Part shown: piece by piece, positions 1 to 8,692 of the stretch
Numbering within the stretch: position 1 is the stretch's first letter
How the letters are laid out: each line of letters opens with the position of its first letter
NCBI GenBank assembly: GCA_023397475.1
Contig: JAEWUD010000015.1
Coordinates: forward strand, 1-64,000
Origin: Bacillota bacterium
GTDB taxonomy: Bacteria > Bacillota > Clostridia > Saccharofermentanales > Saccharofermentanaceae
Direction of reading: 5' to 3'
DNA: 64,000 nt
The notes under the pieces: model-generated
Told to the model about the DNA's origin: nothing
The model's database searches: none
The model's input: only the letters and a program-made list of their open reading frames with translations
Translations under genes and position numbers: made by a program

Positions 1-112
1 GCGAGCGCCCAAACATAGCGAGCGCCCAAACATAGCGAGCGCCCAAACATAGCGAGCGCCCAAACATAGCGAGCGCCCAAACATAGCGAGCGCCCAAACA
101 TAGCGAGCGCCC
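1..112. repeat. 17-bp perfect tandem repeat
   Basis: Six identical 17-bp copies of GCGAGCGCCCAAACATA run from position 1 to 102, and a seventh partial copy (103-112) merges into the hairpin that follows. The window edge cuts the array, so the true copy number is unknown. The unit length is not a multiple of three and there is no open frame of interest. This is a simple-sequence array in the intergenic space downstream of hcp, probably variable in copy number between strains. Confidence 0.95.
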
Positions 113-148
113 CGGATATCGTCGTACGATATCCGGGGCGCTGTTTTT
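106..148 (+). terminator. long GC-rich hairpin followed by T run
   Basis: A perfect 17-bp stem (106-122 with 126-142) closes on a 3-base loop and is followed on the plus strand by GTTTTT (143-148). That is a canonical intrinsic terminator for rightward transcription arriving from beyond the left edge. For the leftward hcp gene, which ends at 169, it gives a strong stem but no U-tract, so it may still block read-through weakly. Confidence 0.75.
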
Positions 149-168
149 CACGAACAATCAGGGAAGAA

Positions 169-1797
169 TCAGCCGAGGAAAAGCTTCATGTCATCATCGA
201 CGGTGCCGATGCCGGCGATGCCGAAGTTCTCGACGAGGACCTTCGCCACGTTCGGCGAGAGGAATGCGGGCAGTGTCGGTCCGAGATGAATGTTCTTCAC
301 GCCGAGGGACAGGAGGGCCAGTAGAACGATAACGGCCTTCTGCTCATACCATGCGATGTTATACGCGATCGGCAGCTCGTTGATGTCTGAAAGGGCGAAA
401 ACTTCCTTAAGCTTCAACGCGATGACCGCGAGCGAGTAGGAGTCGTTGCACTGGCCGGCGTCGAGAACGCGGGGGATCCCGCCGATGTCGCCAAGGCCGA
501 GCTTATTGTAGCGATACTTCGCGCAGCCGGCCGTGAGGATAACGGTATCCTTCGGAAGCTTGGCCGCGAACTCGGTGTAGTAGTCGCGGGACTTCATGCG
601 TCCGTCGCAGCCTGCCATGACGAAGAACTTACGGATCGCGCCGGACTTGACAGCATCGACGACCTTGTCGGCCAGAGCGAATACCTGTGCGTGTGCGAAT
701 CCGCCGACGATACTGCCGGTCTCGATCTCTTCCGGAGCGGGGAGCGTCTTGGCATGCTCAATGATCGCCGAGAAATCCTTCTTGCCGTCGGGCCCGGCCA
801 CCACGTGCGTGCAGCCCGGGAAGCCGGCAGCGCCGGTCGTATAGATGCGGGAGCGAATCTCCTCGCTCTTCGGCGGGACGATGCAGTTGGTCGTGAACAG
901 GATCGGGCCATGGAAGGATGCGAACTCTGTCGTCTGCTTCCACCACGCGTTGCCGTAGTTGCCGACGAAATGATCGTATTTCTTGAAGGCCGGATAATAG
1001 TTTGCCGGGAGCATCTCGCTGTGGGTATAGACGTCAACGCCCGTGCCCGCCGTCTGCTCGAGAAGCATCTCCATATCCGCGAGGTCATGGCCGGAGATCA
1101 GGATCGCCGGATTGCCGCGAACGCCGATATTGACCTGTGTGATCTCGGGGTTTCCGTAGCGGGAGGTGTTGGCTTCGTCGAGAAGCGCCATGACCTTGAC
1201 TCCGTTCGCGCCGGTCGCAAGAACAAGTGCGGTCAGCTCGTCAGCCGTAAGTGCGTCGTTTGTGATCGCTTCGAGGGCTTCATACACGAACGCGAAAATC
1301 GCCGGGTCGGATTTGCCGAGATTGAGGGCATGCTCTCCGTACGCCGCGAGACCGCGAAGTCCGAAGAGTACGAGAGAACGCAGGGAACGGACGTCTTCAT
1401 TCTCTGTTGCGAGAGTGCCGACGGTCTCTGCCTTCTTGAGCATCTCTTCCGTTGTTCCGGGAACATAGTCGGCCGCGTCGCCGTACGATACTGCGTCAAC
1501 CGTCTTCTTGAGTTCATCGCGAAGAGCGGCCAACTTACGGATCTGCGCCACAATCGCTGTATCGTCGAAATTCGCGTTGGTAATCGTCATAAAGAGACTT
1601 GTCAGCGTCTCACGGTCGAGTCCCTCCACAGATGCGGAATCCGCCTTGCCGCGAACCACAACCTGGGCGACACCTTCCAAAACATACGTGAGAAGATCTT
1701 GCAAATTCGCTGTTGACGGCCCCTTGCCGCATACACCCGATACATTACAACCCGTTCCCTTGGCTGCCTCCTGGCACTGATAACAGAACATTCCCAT
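169..1797 (-). CDS. hcp: hydroxylamine reductase / hybrid-cluster protein, class I
   Basis: The 542-residue product is a cytoplasmic iron-sulfur-oxygen hybrid-cluster protein. The family reduces hydroxylamine in vitro and is linked to nitric-oxide detoxification and protein S-nitrosylation in vivo. The N-terminal cysteines follow Cx2Cx8Cx5C (C5, C8, C17, C23), the pattern of class I enzymes from strict anaerobes. Hybrid-cluster ligands can be seen in the SGHDLADME, TTNC, FPGCTHV, GCDGR, TAGCAKYRYNK and AGQCNDSYS blocks. The ATG at 1797 follows a GAGGTAGG ribosome site. No separate reductase gene (hcr) is adjacent. A TATAAT box with a dyad lies about 290 bases upstream, so either the leader is long or the small frame between is translated. 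Confidence 0.97.
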   Translation of the reverse strand: MGMFCYQCQEAAKGTGCNVSGVCGKGPSTANLQDLLTYVLEGVAQVVVRGKADSASVEGLDRETLTSLFMTITNANFDDTAIVAQIRKLAALRDELKKTVDAVSYGDAADYVPGTTEEMLKKAETVGTLATENEDVRSLRSLVLFGLRGLAAYGEHALNLGKSDPAIFAFVYEALEAITNDALTADELTALVLATGANGVKVMALLDEANTSRYGNPEITQVNIGVRGNPAILISGHDLADMEMLLEQTAGTGVDVYTHSEMLPANYYPAFKKYDHFVGNYGNAWWKQTTEFASFHGPILFTTNCIVPPKSEEIRSRIYTTGAAGFPGCTHVVAGPDGKKDFSAIIEHAKTLPAPEEIETGSIVGGFAHAQVFALADKVVDAVKSGAIRKFFVMAGCDGRMKSRDYYTEFAAKLPKDTVILTAGCAKYRYNKLGLGDIGGIPRVLDAGQCNDSYSLAVIALKLKEVFALSDINELPIAYNIAWYEQKAVIVLLALLSLGVKNIHLGPTLPAFLSPNVAKVLVENFGIAGIGTVDDDMKLFLG

Positions 1798-1863
1798 ACT
1801 TTCCTACCTCGCTTTCAAACTTTGCGTTATGATGCAGGCCCCGCGTGGATATACAGCGGGACC

Positions 1864-2055
1864 TTACAATGCGAAACGTCGAAAAGGCTTGTGAGATGCG
1901 ATGATCGTATCGGCTTCTGCCAATGATGGGATTAAGAAGATCGATACCTCGCGCAACATCATGTCCACCTCTTGCCGTTCACCACCGGTCGTGCCGGCTG
2001 ACACATTGATCATGCCGCATTTCAAAGAAATAATACGTTGGAATTCCAACATCAA
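1864..2055 (-). CDS. possible small leader ORF upstream of hcp
   Basis: An open frame of about 63 codons starts at TTG 2055 or ATG 2052 and stops 66 bases before hcp. It lies just downstream of the TATAAT box at 2086-2091, so it would be the first frame on the hcp transcript. I see no convincing ribosome site, no domain and no recognisable relative, and the opposite strand is also open over part of the stretch. It may be a short leader gene or simply untranslated leader. Confidence 0.22.
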   Translation of the reverse strand: MMLEFQRIISLKCGMINVSAGTTGGERQEVDMMLREVSIFLIPSLAEADTIIASHKPFRRFAL

Positions 2056-2085
2056 GAGAATTTTGTCGCACTTCTTTGCCTCTTT

Positions 2086-2108
2086 ATTATAGCGAGGAAT
2101 ATCCCTCG
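2086..2108 (-). promoter_or_regulatory. hcp promoter -10 box with dyad operator
   Basis: Read on the minus strand, a perfect TATAAT (2091-2086) is preceded directly by the imperfect palindrome CGAGGGATATTCCTCG (2108-2093), which fills the usual 17-base spacer. At the -35 position there is only TCCCAT, which is a poor hexamer. This suggests a regulated promoter whose activator or repressor binds between the boxes. It is the only promoter-like sequence found upstream of hcp. Confidence 0.5.
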
Positions 2109-2213
2109 ATGGGATACTTCGCGAAAAGATTCACCGATGGTTCACAGATGCGTCTTTACGGTATACTAGACCACAAGAAGTCAAATTCCTCATGAGTCGG
2201 AGGACGGATCAGC

Positions 2214-3695
2214 GTGATTCATCTGTCAACACAAGCATCGAACAATCGTCGTACCCGGGGGATTTCCGTAATCTGCCGGATAACGACATTCTTTCTGCTC
2301 TTTACCTCTCTCCTCTTCGGTACCGCATGTTCGCAAACCGACGGCAACTCTTCCCTGCCAACCCTACCGACGGCTTCCGTCGCGTCAGGATACCGCCTCC
2401 TCCCTCTGTCTTCTGAATCCGAAGCGACCGCGACAATCACGGTTCCTACGATCGCAAGTCCTGTTATCGAAATCATCGCGAATCCCGATCCTTCATCGGA
2501 CGTGATCGACACCCTGTGCGGGGATGCGGATTTGTCGACGGAGGAGAGAGCTGCGATAACCGCGCAGGTCAGCCATATTCTTCATAACGTCGTGCCGGAA
2601 GGGGCGTCGGATACGGAGCGATTCGCGGCGGTTTTCCAGTACTTTTGCGAGACGACGGACTTCGCGCCGGACATGGGCGGTTCTTTGTTTGCAGGGACGG
2701 ACAGTGTTCTCCTACAGGGAAGCGGTCTCTGTTATGATTTCGCGGAGATTCTGACAACGCTTCTTCCGGAACTTAATATCCCCTGCGTTATGGTCTCGAA
2801 TCGTGTGCACGCATGGAACCAGGTTGTGATCGACGGAGAGACTTACCACACGGATCTGTCGTGGGGTGTCGGATCGTTCGGTGCGCCGGAGAATTCTTTT
2901 CGTACATTTCTGATGAACGATGCGGCCCGGCAGGCGAGTTTCTCCGCCAGTGCAGCGGACGGTTCCGATGCGGTGGTCGGAGATTTCGAGACAAGTACCG
3001 TGACTCCGCCGCCGGCAACGAGCGACGCCTATGCAGCCTATGAGGAGATCCTGTATGTGTACGCGACGGATATTGAGAGCGGCCGGATCTTCTACGGCGA
3101 CGACGAGGGAATCCAGTGTATGTCGCTGGACGGGACAACTAAGGAGACGGTGACCGCCGACCGGGCGGCCGCGATGGTGTACCGCTGCGGCGTCCTCTAC
3201 TATCTGCGCTATGACGACGGGAGCCTGTGTGCCGTCGTTCCGGGCGAGGAGCCTTCTCTCATCGACAATTCTGCGTATTATCGCGTGCTGATGCCTGCGG
3301 CAACGGGGCTTCTTTTCGGGAATACGATCGATGATGTGAAGAGCCTCTTCGTTCTCCCGACATCGGCGGATCTCGAGGCCAAATCAAACGAGACGATTGA
3401 TGCAGGTCAGGCGGTTACGGAAGCCGACCGGTCGTATTTTTTCGCAGTGCGGTTTGAGGAAGCGATGGATACCGGAAAGGATCTGTCGTCGCTCGTCGTA
3501 CTGACGGATCGGGAGGGTCTGCCTTTTGCCACGCGCATGACATGGAGTGACGACGGCAAGGAGCTCTACGTGCGACCGCTCTATCCCTGGGATGCGGATA
3601 CAACGTATTGTCTGTATGTCGCGTCCGGAATTCCTTCAGCGGAAAAGGGCGCGACGGCGGCGACCGTTACCTATTCCATTATTACCGCCGCATAG
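2214..3695 (+). CDS. lipoprotein with transglutaminase-like domain and Ig-like tail
   Basis: The 493-residue predicted lipoprotein has a basic N-terminus, a hydrophobic stretch near residues 20-37 and a likely modified Cys in FGTACSQ, a slightly irregular lipobox. A transglutaminase-like core follows: Cys in GSGLCYDFAEIL, His in SNRVHAWNQV and Asp in YHTDLSW form the expected Cys-His-Asp triad. The next part resembles a DUF5050-type beta-propeller segment (GRIFYGDDEGI), and the last 90 residues resemble an SbsA-type Ig domain (FAVRFEEAMD...). It probably acts on peptides or cell wall outside the membrane. GTG at 2214 is the start, 10 bases after GGAGG. The gene converges on the histidine kinase with only six bases between. 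Confidence 0.8.
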   Translation: MIHLSTQASNNRRTRGISVICRITTFFLLFTSLLFGTACSQTDGNSSLPTLPTASVASGYRLLPLSSESEATATITVPTIASPVIEIIANPDPSSDVIDTLCGDADLSTEERAAITAQVSHILHNVVPEGASDTERFAAVFQYFCETTDFAPDMGGSLFAGTDSVLLQGSGLCYDFAEILTTLLPELNIPCVMVSNRVHAWNQVVIDGETYHTDLSWGVGSFGAPENSFRTFLMNDAARQASFSASAADGSDAVVGDFETSTVTPPPATSDAYAAYEEILYVYATDIESGRIFYGDDEGIQCMSLDGTTKETVTADRAAAMVYRCGVLYYLRYDDGSLCAVVPGEEPSLIDNSAYYRVLMPAATGLLFGNTIDDVKSLFVLPTSADLEAKSNETIDAGQAVTEADRSYFFAVRFEEAMDTGKDLSSLVVLTDREGLPFATRMTWSDDGKELYVRPLYPWDADTTYCLYVASGIPSAEKGATAATVTYSIITAA

Positions 3696-3701
3696 CCCTC
3701 A

Positions 3702-4910
3702 TTACACCGATGTTTTCACGGAAGAATTCTCCTGCGGCAAATAGAGGACAAAGGACTTCGTAAATCCTGTGGGACCGTCGACCAGGCCGGCAAATCCACC
3801 GTGACGTTCGACGATTTTTCGCGTAATGGCCAGACCGAGACCGCTGCCGCCGCGTGAGCTTCGCGACTCATCGCCGACGATGAAAGGCGTGAAGAGCCGA
3901 TCCCGCAGTTCCGCCGGAATCTCGTCGCCGTCATCCGATACATAGATCGCATAATAGGGGCCTTCGATCCCCGTCTCCGGATGGCTCGCGCGTTCATTTC
4001 GCAAACAGAGAGACACGCGGTGGCCCGGCCCGTTATGCAGAATCGCATTGGACAGAAGATTGGACACGGCGCGTGCGAGCTCCAGCCGGTCGGCCTCATA
4101 ATTGATCGATTCGTCCGGCAGAACAATATCCAGAGCAATCGATTGTGACTCGAAATCCGTATACATCGTCGCCAGAATTCCGCGCAGGAATTCCGTAAGT
4201 TCGATCTTCTCGCGTCGAAGCTCATATGCCATGTTGTCGAGACGGGCGTACTCGAAAAGAAGCTCGACAAGCCCGTTCATATGCAGGGCTTTCGCGCGAA
4301 TCGCCTGCAGATACTCGAGCTTCTTGGCCTCGTCCGTGACCATATTGTCCGCGAGCGCCCCCGCGTAACCCGCGATTGTCGAGATCGGCGTCTTCAGGTC
4401 ATGCGAGATGTTTGAGAAAATCATGCTCCTCTCCATCTCGTACTTCGCCTTCGCCTTCTCCGCCGTCTCGAGCTTCTCCGCCATGTAATTGAAGGCCCCC
4501 TGCATCTCGACAAACTCATAGTCGACCTTCTCCGTCAGACGCACGGCGTGATCGCCCTCCGTAATCTTGCGAAGTCCCGACGTCATGCTGTTGATCGGCT
4601 TTAAGACCTTGAGGTTCATCGTATACGCGAAAAGCCACACGAAAAACAGCAGTGCACAGATATAGAGAATAATCAGCACCACAGCCGTCGTTGTGAAAAG
4701 AAAGTCGTTCTCCAGATTGATCAGCAGCAACAAAAGTCCGCCGGTCCCGGCGATGGTCGGCGTCACGATACTGATCAGAATCGAGAAACCGACAAAGGTC
4801 AGCATCGAGAAGATCATCAGGCGCGAACGACTGCCCCGCACCGGCGTCGCTTGCGATGCCGGACCGGTCTTCGTACTTTCTGGCTTATTTACCGCTGTCT
4901 TCCCCGTCAT
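3702..4910 (-). CDS. sensor histidine kinase
   Basis: The 402-residue membrane kinase has two transmembrane segments (about 31-53 and 70-97) with a very short extracytoplasmic loop, then a HAMP linker, a HisKA box with phospho-acceptor His170 (SNISHDLKTP) and a HATPase domain with N box LLSNAILHN and the G-rich GSGLGLAITRKI. The short sensor loop suggests intramembrane or partner-mediated sensing, as in cell-envelope stress kinases. The ATG at 4910 overlaps the response-regulator stop (ATGA), so the pair is translationally coupled. A longer in-frame start is possible but would run back into the regulator gene. Confidence 0.93.
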   Translation of the reverse strand: MTGKTAVNKPESTKTGPASQATPVRGSRSRLMIFSMLTFVGFSILISIVTPTIAGTGGLLLLLINLENDFLFTTTAVVLIILYICALLFFVWLFAYTMNLKVLKPINSMTSGLRKITEGDHAVRLTEKVDYEFVEMQGAFNYMAEKLETAEKAKAKYEMERSMIFSNISHDLKTPISTIAGYAGALADNMVTDEAKKLEYLQAIRAKALHMNGLVELLFEYARLDNMAYELRREKIELTEFLRGILATMYTDFESQSIALDIVLPDESINYEADRLELARAVSNLLSNAILHNGPGHRVSLCLRNERASHPETGIEGPYYAIYVSDDGDEIPAELRDRLFTPFIVGDESRSSRGGSGLGLAITRKIVERHGGFAGLVDGPTGFTKSFVLYLPQENSSVKTSV

Positions 4911-5593
4911 TTCTCGAGGCGGTATCCCAACCCGCGTATGGTCTTGATATATTCTCCGCCCTCGTCGCCGAGCTTGGCGCGGAGCTTGCTGATACACACC
5001 ATGATGCTGTTGTCGTCGACGAAGCTCGATTCATTCCATCCGGCCTCGTAGATCTGTTGCTTCGTGAACACGCGACCGGGATTCTCCATGAACAAACGCA
5101 TAATGCGAAACTCCGTGGAGGTCAACTCGACCGGAACGCCGTCCTTGGTCAACAGGCACTGTTCGGTATCGAGGATGAGATCGCGAATATTGATCTTCGA
5201 CTCCCTCTCCGTCTGCACGGCAGAGAATTGACGAACGCGGCGCAGATGCGCCTGCACGCGAGCGCAGAGCTCCAATGGGTTGAAGGGCTTGGTCACATAG
5301 TCATCCGCGCCGAGGCGAAGACCCAGGATGCGATCGTGCGGATCGCTCTTGGCGGACAGGAACAGGATCGGCAGGTTATTGATCTCCCGAATTCGCTTCA
5401 CGAGCATGTGCCCGTTCAGCCCCGGCATCATTATGTCGACAATCGCCAGATCCACTGTATGCTTCTTCATCTGCTCAAGCGCCGCGATGCCGTCCGCCGC
5501 TTCAACCACCGTATATCCGTCATTCTCCAGATAGAGCCGCAACAAATCGCGGATCTCTTTCTCGTCATCTGCGATCAGAATGGTTGTATCCAC
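4907..5593 (-). CDS. OmpR/PhoB-family response regulator
   Basis: This 228-residue DNA-binding regulator is the partner of the kinase that follows. The receiver domain has the acidic pair D9/D10, phospho-acceptor D53 (IVDIMMPG) and K102 (VTKPF). The C-terminal winged helix ends in GEYIKTIRGLGYRLEK, typical of the OmpR class. The GTG start at 5593 lies 7 bases after GGAGGG; a nearby ATG is out of frame. It sits 91 bases after the serine-hydrolase gene on the same strand, so the three hydrolase genes upstream may be co-transcribed with it or be its targets. Confidence 0.94.
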   Translation of the reverse strand: MDTTILIADDEKEIRDLLRLYLENDGYTVVEAADGIAALEQMKKHTVDLAIVDIMMPGLNGHMLVKRIREINNLPILFLSAKSDPHDRILGLRLGADDYVTKPFNPLELCARVQAHLRRVRQFSAVQTERESKINIRDLILDTEQCLLTKDGVPVELTSTEFRIMRLFMENPGRVFTKQQIYEAGWNESSFVDDNSIMVCISKLRAKLGDEGGEYIKTIRGLGYRLEK

Positions 5594-5684
5594 CGTTCAT
5601 CCCTCCGTTTCGCTTCCTCACGCAGCCGATCCTTCTTGATCGCCGCGGCAACGAGGCAGAAAATGCCCCGTCAGAAGCCGTTAC

Positions 5685-7649
5685 TTAAATTATCGCAAAG
5701 AAGCCCCAAAGTGCAAGCACAACATAGGGGGCCGTGGTGAAGATCGCGGTCAGAATCGCCTTGATCGTCACCGAAATCTTCACCTCTTTCTTCCCACGCA
5801 GAAGAAGTACGATCATTCGCACCCATTGCGCCGCGAAAAGTATCGACAGCAAGATGAATCCCCCGGCGTGAAGATTCGCCGTCGTCTTGGTCATATCGCC
5901 GATCTCAAGAACTCTCCACAGAAGAACGCCGAAGTTCAGATAGAGGAAAAGCGTCGTCCCAACCATCATACGTGCCTGGAAGCGCACGTTGAGCGACGGT
6001 CGCGAGAGCATCTGATCCTCGGACGATCTGCGGACCTGACGGACAATCGCAATGATCAGATATATAGGAAGGGACAGGAGGCAGAACAGGAGTACCGCAA
6101 TCAGAAGAATATAACTTGCGGCAGCCTTTTCTGTCGACATACCTTCAATGGAGGTAAAAGGTACAAAATCCCCGTCGCCCCCGATACTGATCGCGCGTAT
6201 CTCTCCTCCTTCTCGAACAAAGTAAATCTGTGGAGCGATACTGTCCTCCGCGTCCGCGACAAAACGTCCCGGCGACACCTGCGTAAAGGAATATCGATCC
6301 GTAGGAATGATCACGCTGACAAGATCGATCCCTCCTCGCTCATTCGCCTCCGCCCGCAGCATCGACAACGGACACATCAACCCGAACGGAGCGACCGTGA
6401 ATCCTCCGCGCGCGCCGACATACAAGCCACCGGCAAATTCCGACACATCCGGAAGCTCCGCCGGAGCGCCGGACGGACCGGCGACCTCCGGAGATCCGAA
6501 GATCGCCCGACCGATCGCCCCGATCAGCTGACTCTCATACTGCTGGTTCGTCAGAATGACGACAGACAGATTCTCTTCGGGAATCACCATCAGCTGCGAG
6601 GAGAAATACAACGTGTTCCCCCCGTGTCCGTAAGCGGTCTCAACTCCCTTGTAGGGCCAGAAACCATGCGCGCAACCGGCCAATTCGGGGCACGGCGCAT
6701 AGGAGTCGGTAAACATCTCATCCCTTGTCGCGTCGTCCGCGAAAAGCGGGCAGTCTTCCGCGCAAAGGGCTGCGCCAAACGCAGCAAGATCCGTCGCTGT
6801 GCCCATCATCGCTCCCGCGGGATACAATCCGACGAAGCTCGCCGGACCCTCGGATAAAGTCCCGTCCTCTTCCCTCGTATAACCCTGCGCCGCTCCTGTA
6901 AGAACCGCGGGAGCATCGCTTCGGTCCGGAAGAATCGAGGTAAGGTTCATGGCAAGCGGTTCGAGAAAACTCGTGCGCGCATATTCGGCAAAGGTTTGAC
7001 CGGTGATACATTCGACCGCATACGCCGCCAGCGCGCAGGAATAATTCGAGTACGCGCTCACCGTATCCGGTTCAAAACACTGGCGCGGGATGACATTCTC
7101 CAGCGCGGTCCGCAGCGTCATATCGGCAGCCGGCTTGTCAAGAATCAGATCATGATAGACTTCCTCGAAACCCGCCCGATGGTTCATCAGGTCGAGCATC
7201 GTGACCGCAAACCGCAGGTCAAGCTTCCGCATGAAGTCTTCCGGCAGGTATTGTGCAATCGAAGCACCCAAATCCAGGCGGCCTTCTTCCACAAGCTTCA
7301 TCACCGCCGTCCAGACAAAAGTCTTGCTGACGGAACCCCACTCGAAGGTTGTCATCGCGGGATCCACGGGGATCTTCTCTGCTATATCCGCGTACCCGTA
7401 GCCTTTGGATAAAAGGGTCATTCCGTCCTTGACAATCACAACCGCGGCGCCGGCGCATGAAGTGCCGATAAACGGCGCGACCGCTTCGTCAATTGTTTTC
7501 TCCAGATCCTCTTCCCGTATTCCGGTCGGTGTGACACCGATCGGTTGCGCCAACTTCGCGGCAACCGACTGCGGCACGAGACCGCTGATAAGGAGAATCA
7601 GCGTGATGATTGCCGCACCGGCTCTGCGAATCCCCTGCATTCTACTCAT
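5685..7649 (-). CDS. membrane-anchored serine hydrolase (beta-lactamase/DD-peptidase fold)
   Basis: The 654-residue protein has a signal-like N-terminus (about 8-31), then a class C beta-lactamase-type domain: SxxK at S106-K109 (SVSK), a YxN-like YSNYS near residue 200 and HGG in YGHGGNT. The C-terminal third carries about four hydrophobic helices, so the catalytic domain is extracytoplasmic and tethered. Such proteins act as esterases, D-aminopeptidases or penicillin-recognising enzymes; the substrate cannot be told here. The ATG at 7649 follows GGAGGT and overlaps the preceding hydrolase stop (ATGA), making it the last gene of a three-hydrolase operon. Confidence 0.88.
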   Translation of the reverse strand: MSRMQGIRRAGAAIITLILLISGLVPQSVAAKLAQPIGVTPTGIREEDLEKTIDEAVAPFIGTSCAGAAVVIVKDGMTLLSKGYGYADIAEKIPVDPAMTTFEWGSVSKTFVWTAVMKLVEEGRLDLGASIAQYLPEDFMRKLDLRFAVTMLDLMNHRAGFEEVYHDLILDKPAADMTLRTALENVIPRQCFEPDTVSAYSNYSCALAAYAVECITGQTFAEYARTSFLEPLAMNLTSILPDRSDAPAVLTGAAQGYTREEDGTLSEGPASFVGLYPAGAMMGTATDLAAFGAALCAEDCPLFADDATRDEMFTDSYAPCPELAGCAHGFWPYKGVETAYGHGGNTLYFSSQLMVIPEENLSVVILTNQQYESQLIGAIGRAIFGSPEVAGPSGAPAELPDVSEFAGGLYVGARGGFTVAPFGLMCPLSMLRAEANERGGIDLVSVIIPTDRYSFTQVSPGRFVADAEDSIAPQIYFVREGGEIRAISIGGDGDFVPFTSIEGMSTEKAAASYILLIAVLLFCLLSLPIYLIIAIVRQVRRSSEDQMLSRPSLNVRFQARMMVGTTLFLYLNFGVLLWRVLEIGDMTKTTANLHAGGFILLSILFAAQWVRMIVLLLRGKKEVKISVTIKAILTAIFTTAPYVVLALWGFFAII

Positions 7650-8692
7650 GTCGCACCTCCGTTCTCGCCCAGCTCACGATTGTGTTGCTCCACGACCCAA
7701 TCGATTCCGCGGGTAACCTCGTCGGGAACCGATACGTGGAGATAATGCCCCTGTCCATAGACCAATGCGGAGTTGCTGAGCGGAAACTGTTCCGCGACAG
7801 CGGCGATGCATCGCCGCAGCATCTCCTCTGTCTCCTCGGGTGGCGAATCCGGATCATCCGTCGGGACGTCATACAGAACATACGCCGGCATCGGGAGCGC
7901 CTTCATTCCCTGTCGGACCTCGTCGAGAATCGCATGCACCGTTGAGAACTGCCTTGCTGACGTTGCAATCATCGACGAGGAGAAGCATTGCTCATTCAAC
8001 GCATCGACATAATCCTCGCCGCGAAACTCCCGAAGTGCATGGTTGATTTCCCGTTCCAGAAGATCGGCGCCCAGATCGGATATCAATCGGGGAACGCCGA
8101 CATCGTTCAAACCGCCCAACAGTTGATAGTATAGTCCCTGCGCCTGGTATGCCAAACGCGTGACCGTGTCCTGCCCCATCTCTTCGTTCGTCGCGTCGAC
8201 AAGAACGACACCCAGTACCTCTTCCGGAAATACTTGCGCGTAACGCCGCACCAGAGCCCCGCCGCGCGAGTGCCCGACAAAGACATACGGACCGTCAATA
8301 TTCATCGCGTCAAGCAAGGCGTGCAGATCGTAGATCTCTTGATCCGGCGTATTCACGGAGGAAGAAGGATCGCTCCTGCCCATCCCGGCCGGATCGTAGG
8401 TAATCGTACGGTATGTGTCCGCTATTGTCGCCGCATAGGTACAGAAAGAATACGCCCCGTCCCCGAGTCCGGGAACAAAAACCACCGGTAAAGCGCCTTC
8501 TTTCCCTCCGATCTCCACATATATTTCGCCATCGCCGACCGGTACGCGTGTACCGGTGAACGCATAGGACGGGGGATTTTTTCGAGCATCCGCCTGGCGA
8601 ATCGCAGCGATGACAAAGAGTATTGCCAGCAGCGAAAAAATACAAAGGGCAACAATGGACAGAACTCGCACGAGTCGCTTCTTATTCTTCAT
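7646..8692 (-). CDS. alpha/beta hydrolase with N-terminal membrane anchor
   Basis: The 348-residue alpha/beta-fold hydrolase has one N-terminal transmembrane helix (about 8-31). The nucleophile elbow is GHSRGG (S142), the oxyanion region FVPGLGDG and the catalytic His lies in GQGHYLHVSVPDEV near the C-terminus; an acid in the NEEMGQD region or VPTDDPD completes the set. It is probably an exported esterase or lipase-like enzyme. The chosen ATG at 8692 has GGAGG 6 bases upstream; it overlaps the upstream gene by 11 bases, which supports coupling. Confidence 0.88.
   Translation of the reverse strand: MKNKKRLVRVLSIVALCIFSLLAILFVIAAIRQADARKNPPSYAFTGTRVPVGDGEIYVEIGGKEGALPVVFVPGLGDGAYSFCTYAATIADTYRTITYDPAGMGRSDPSSSVNTPDQEIYDLHALLDAMNIDGPYVFVGHSRGGALVRRYAQVFPEEVLGVVLVDATNEEMGQDTVTRLAYQAQGLYYQLLGGLNDVGVPRLISDLGADLLEREINHALREFRGEDYVDALNEQCFSSSMIATSARQFSTVHAILDEVRQGMKALPMPAYVLYDVPTDDPDSPPEETEEMLRRCIAAVAEQFPLSNSALVYGQGHYLHVSVPDEVTRGIDWVVEQHNRELGENGGAT

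Noticed and set aside
691..1716. 341-codon plus-strand open frame inside hcp
   Set aside because: It is antisense to a strongly conserved gene and has no recognisable domain; high GC makes such shadows common.
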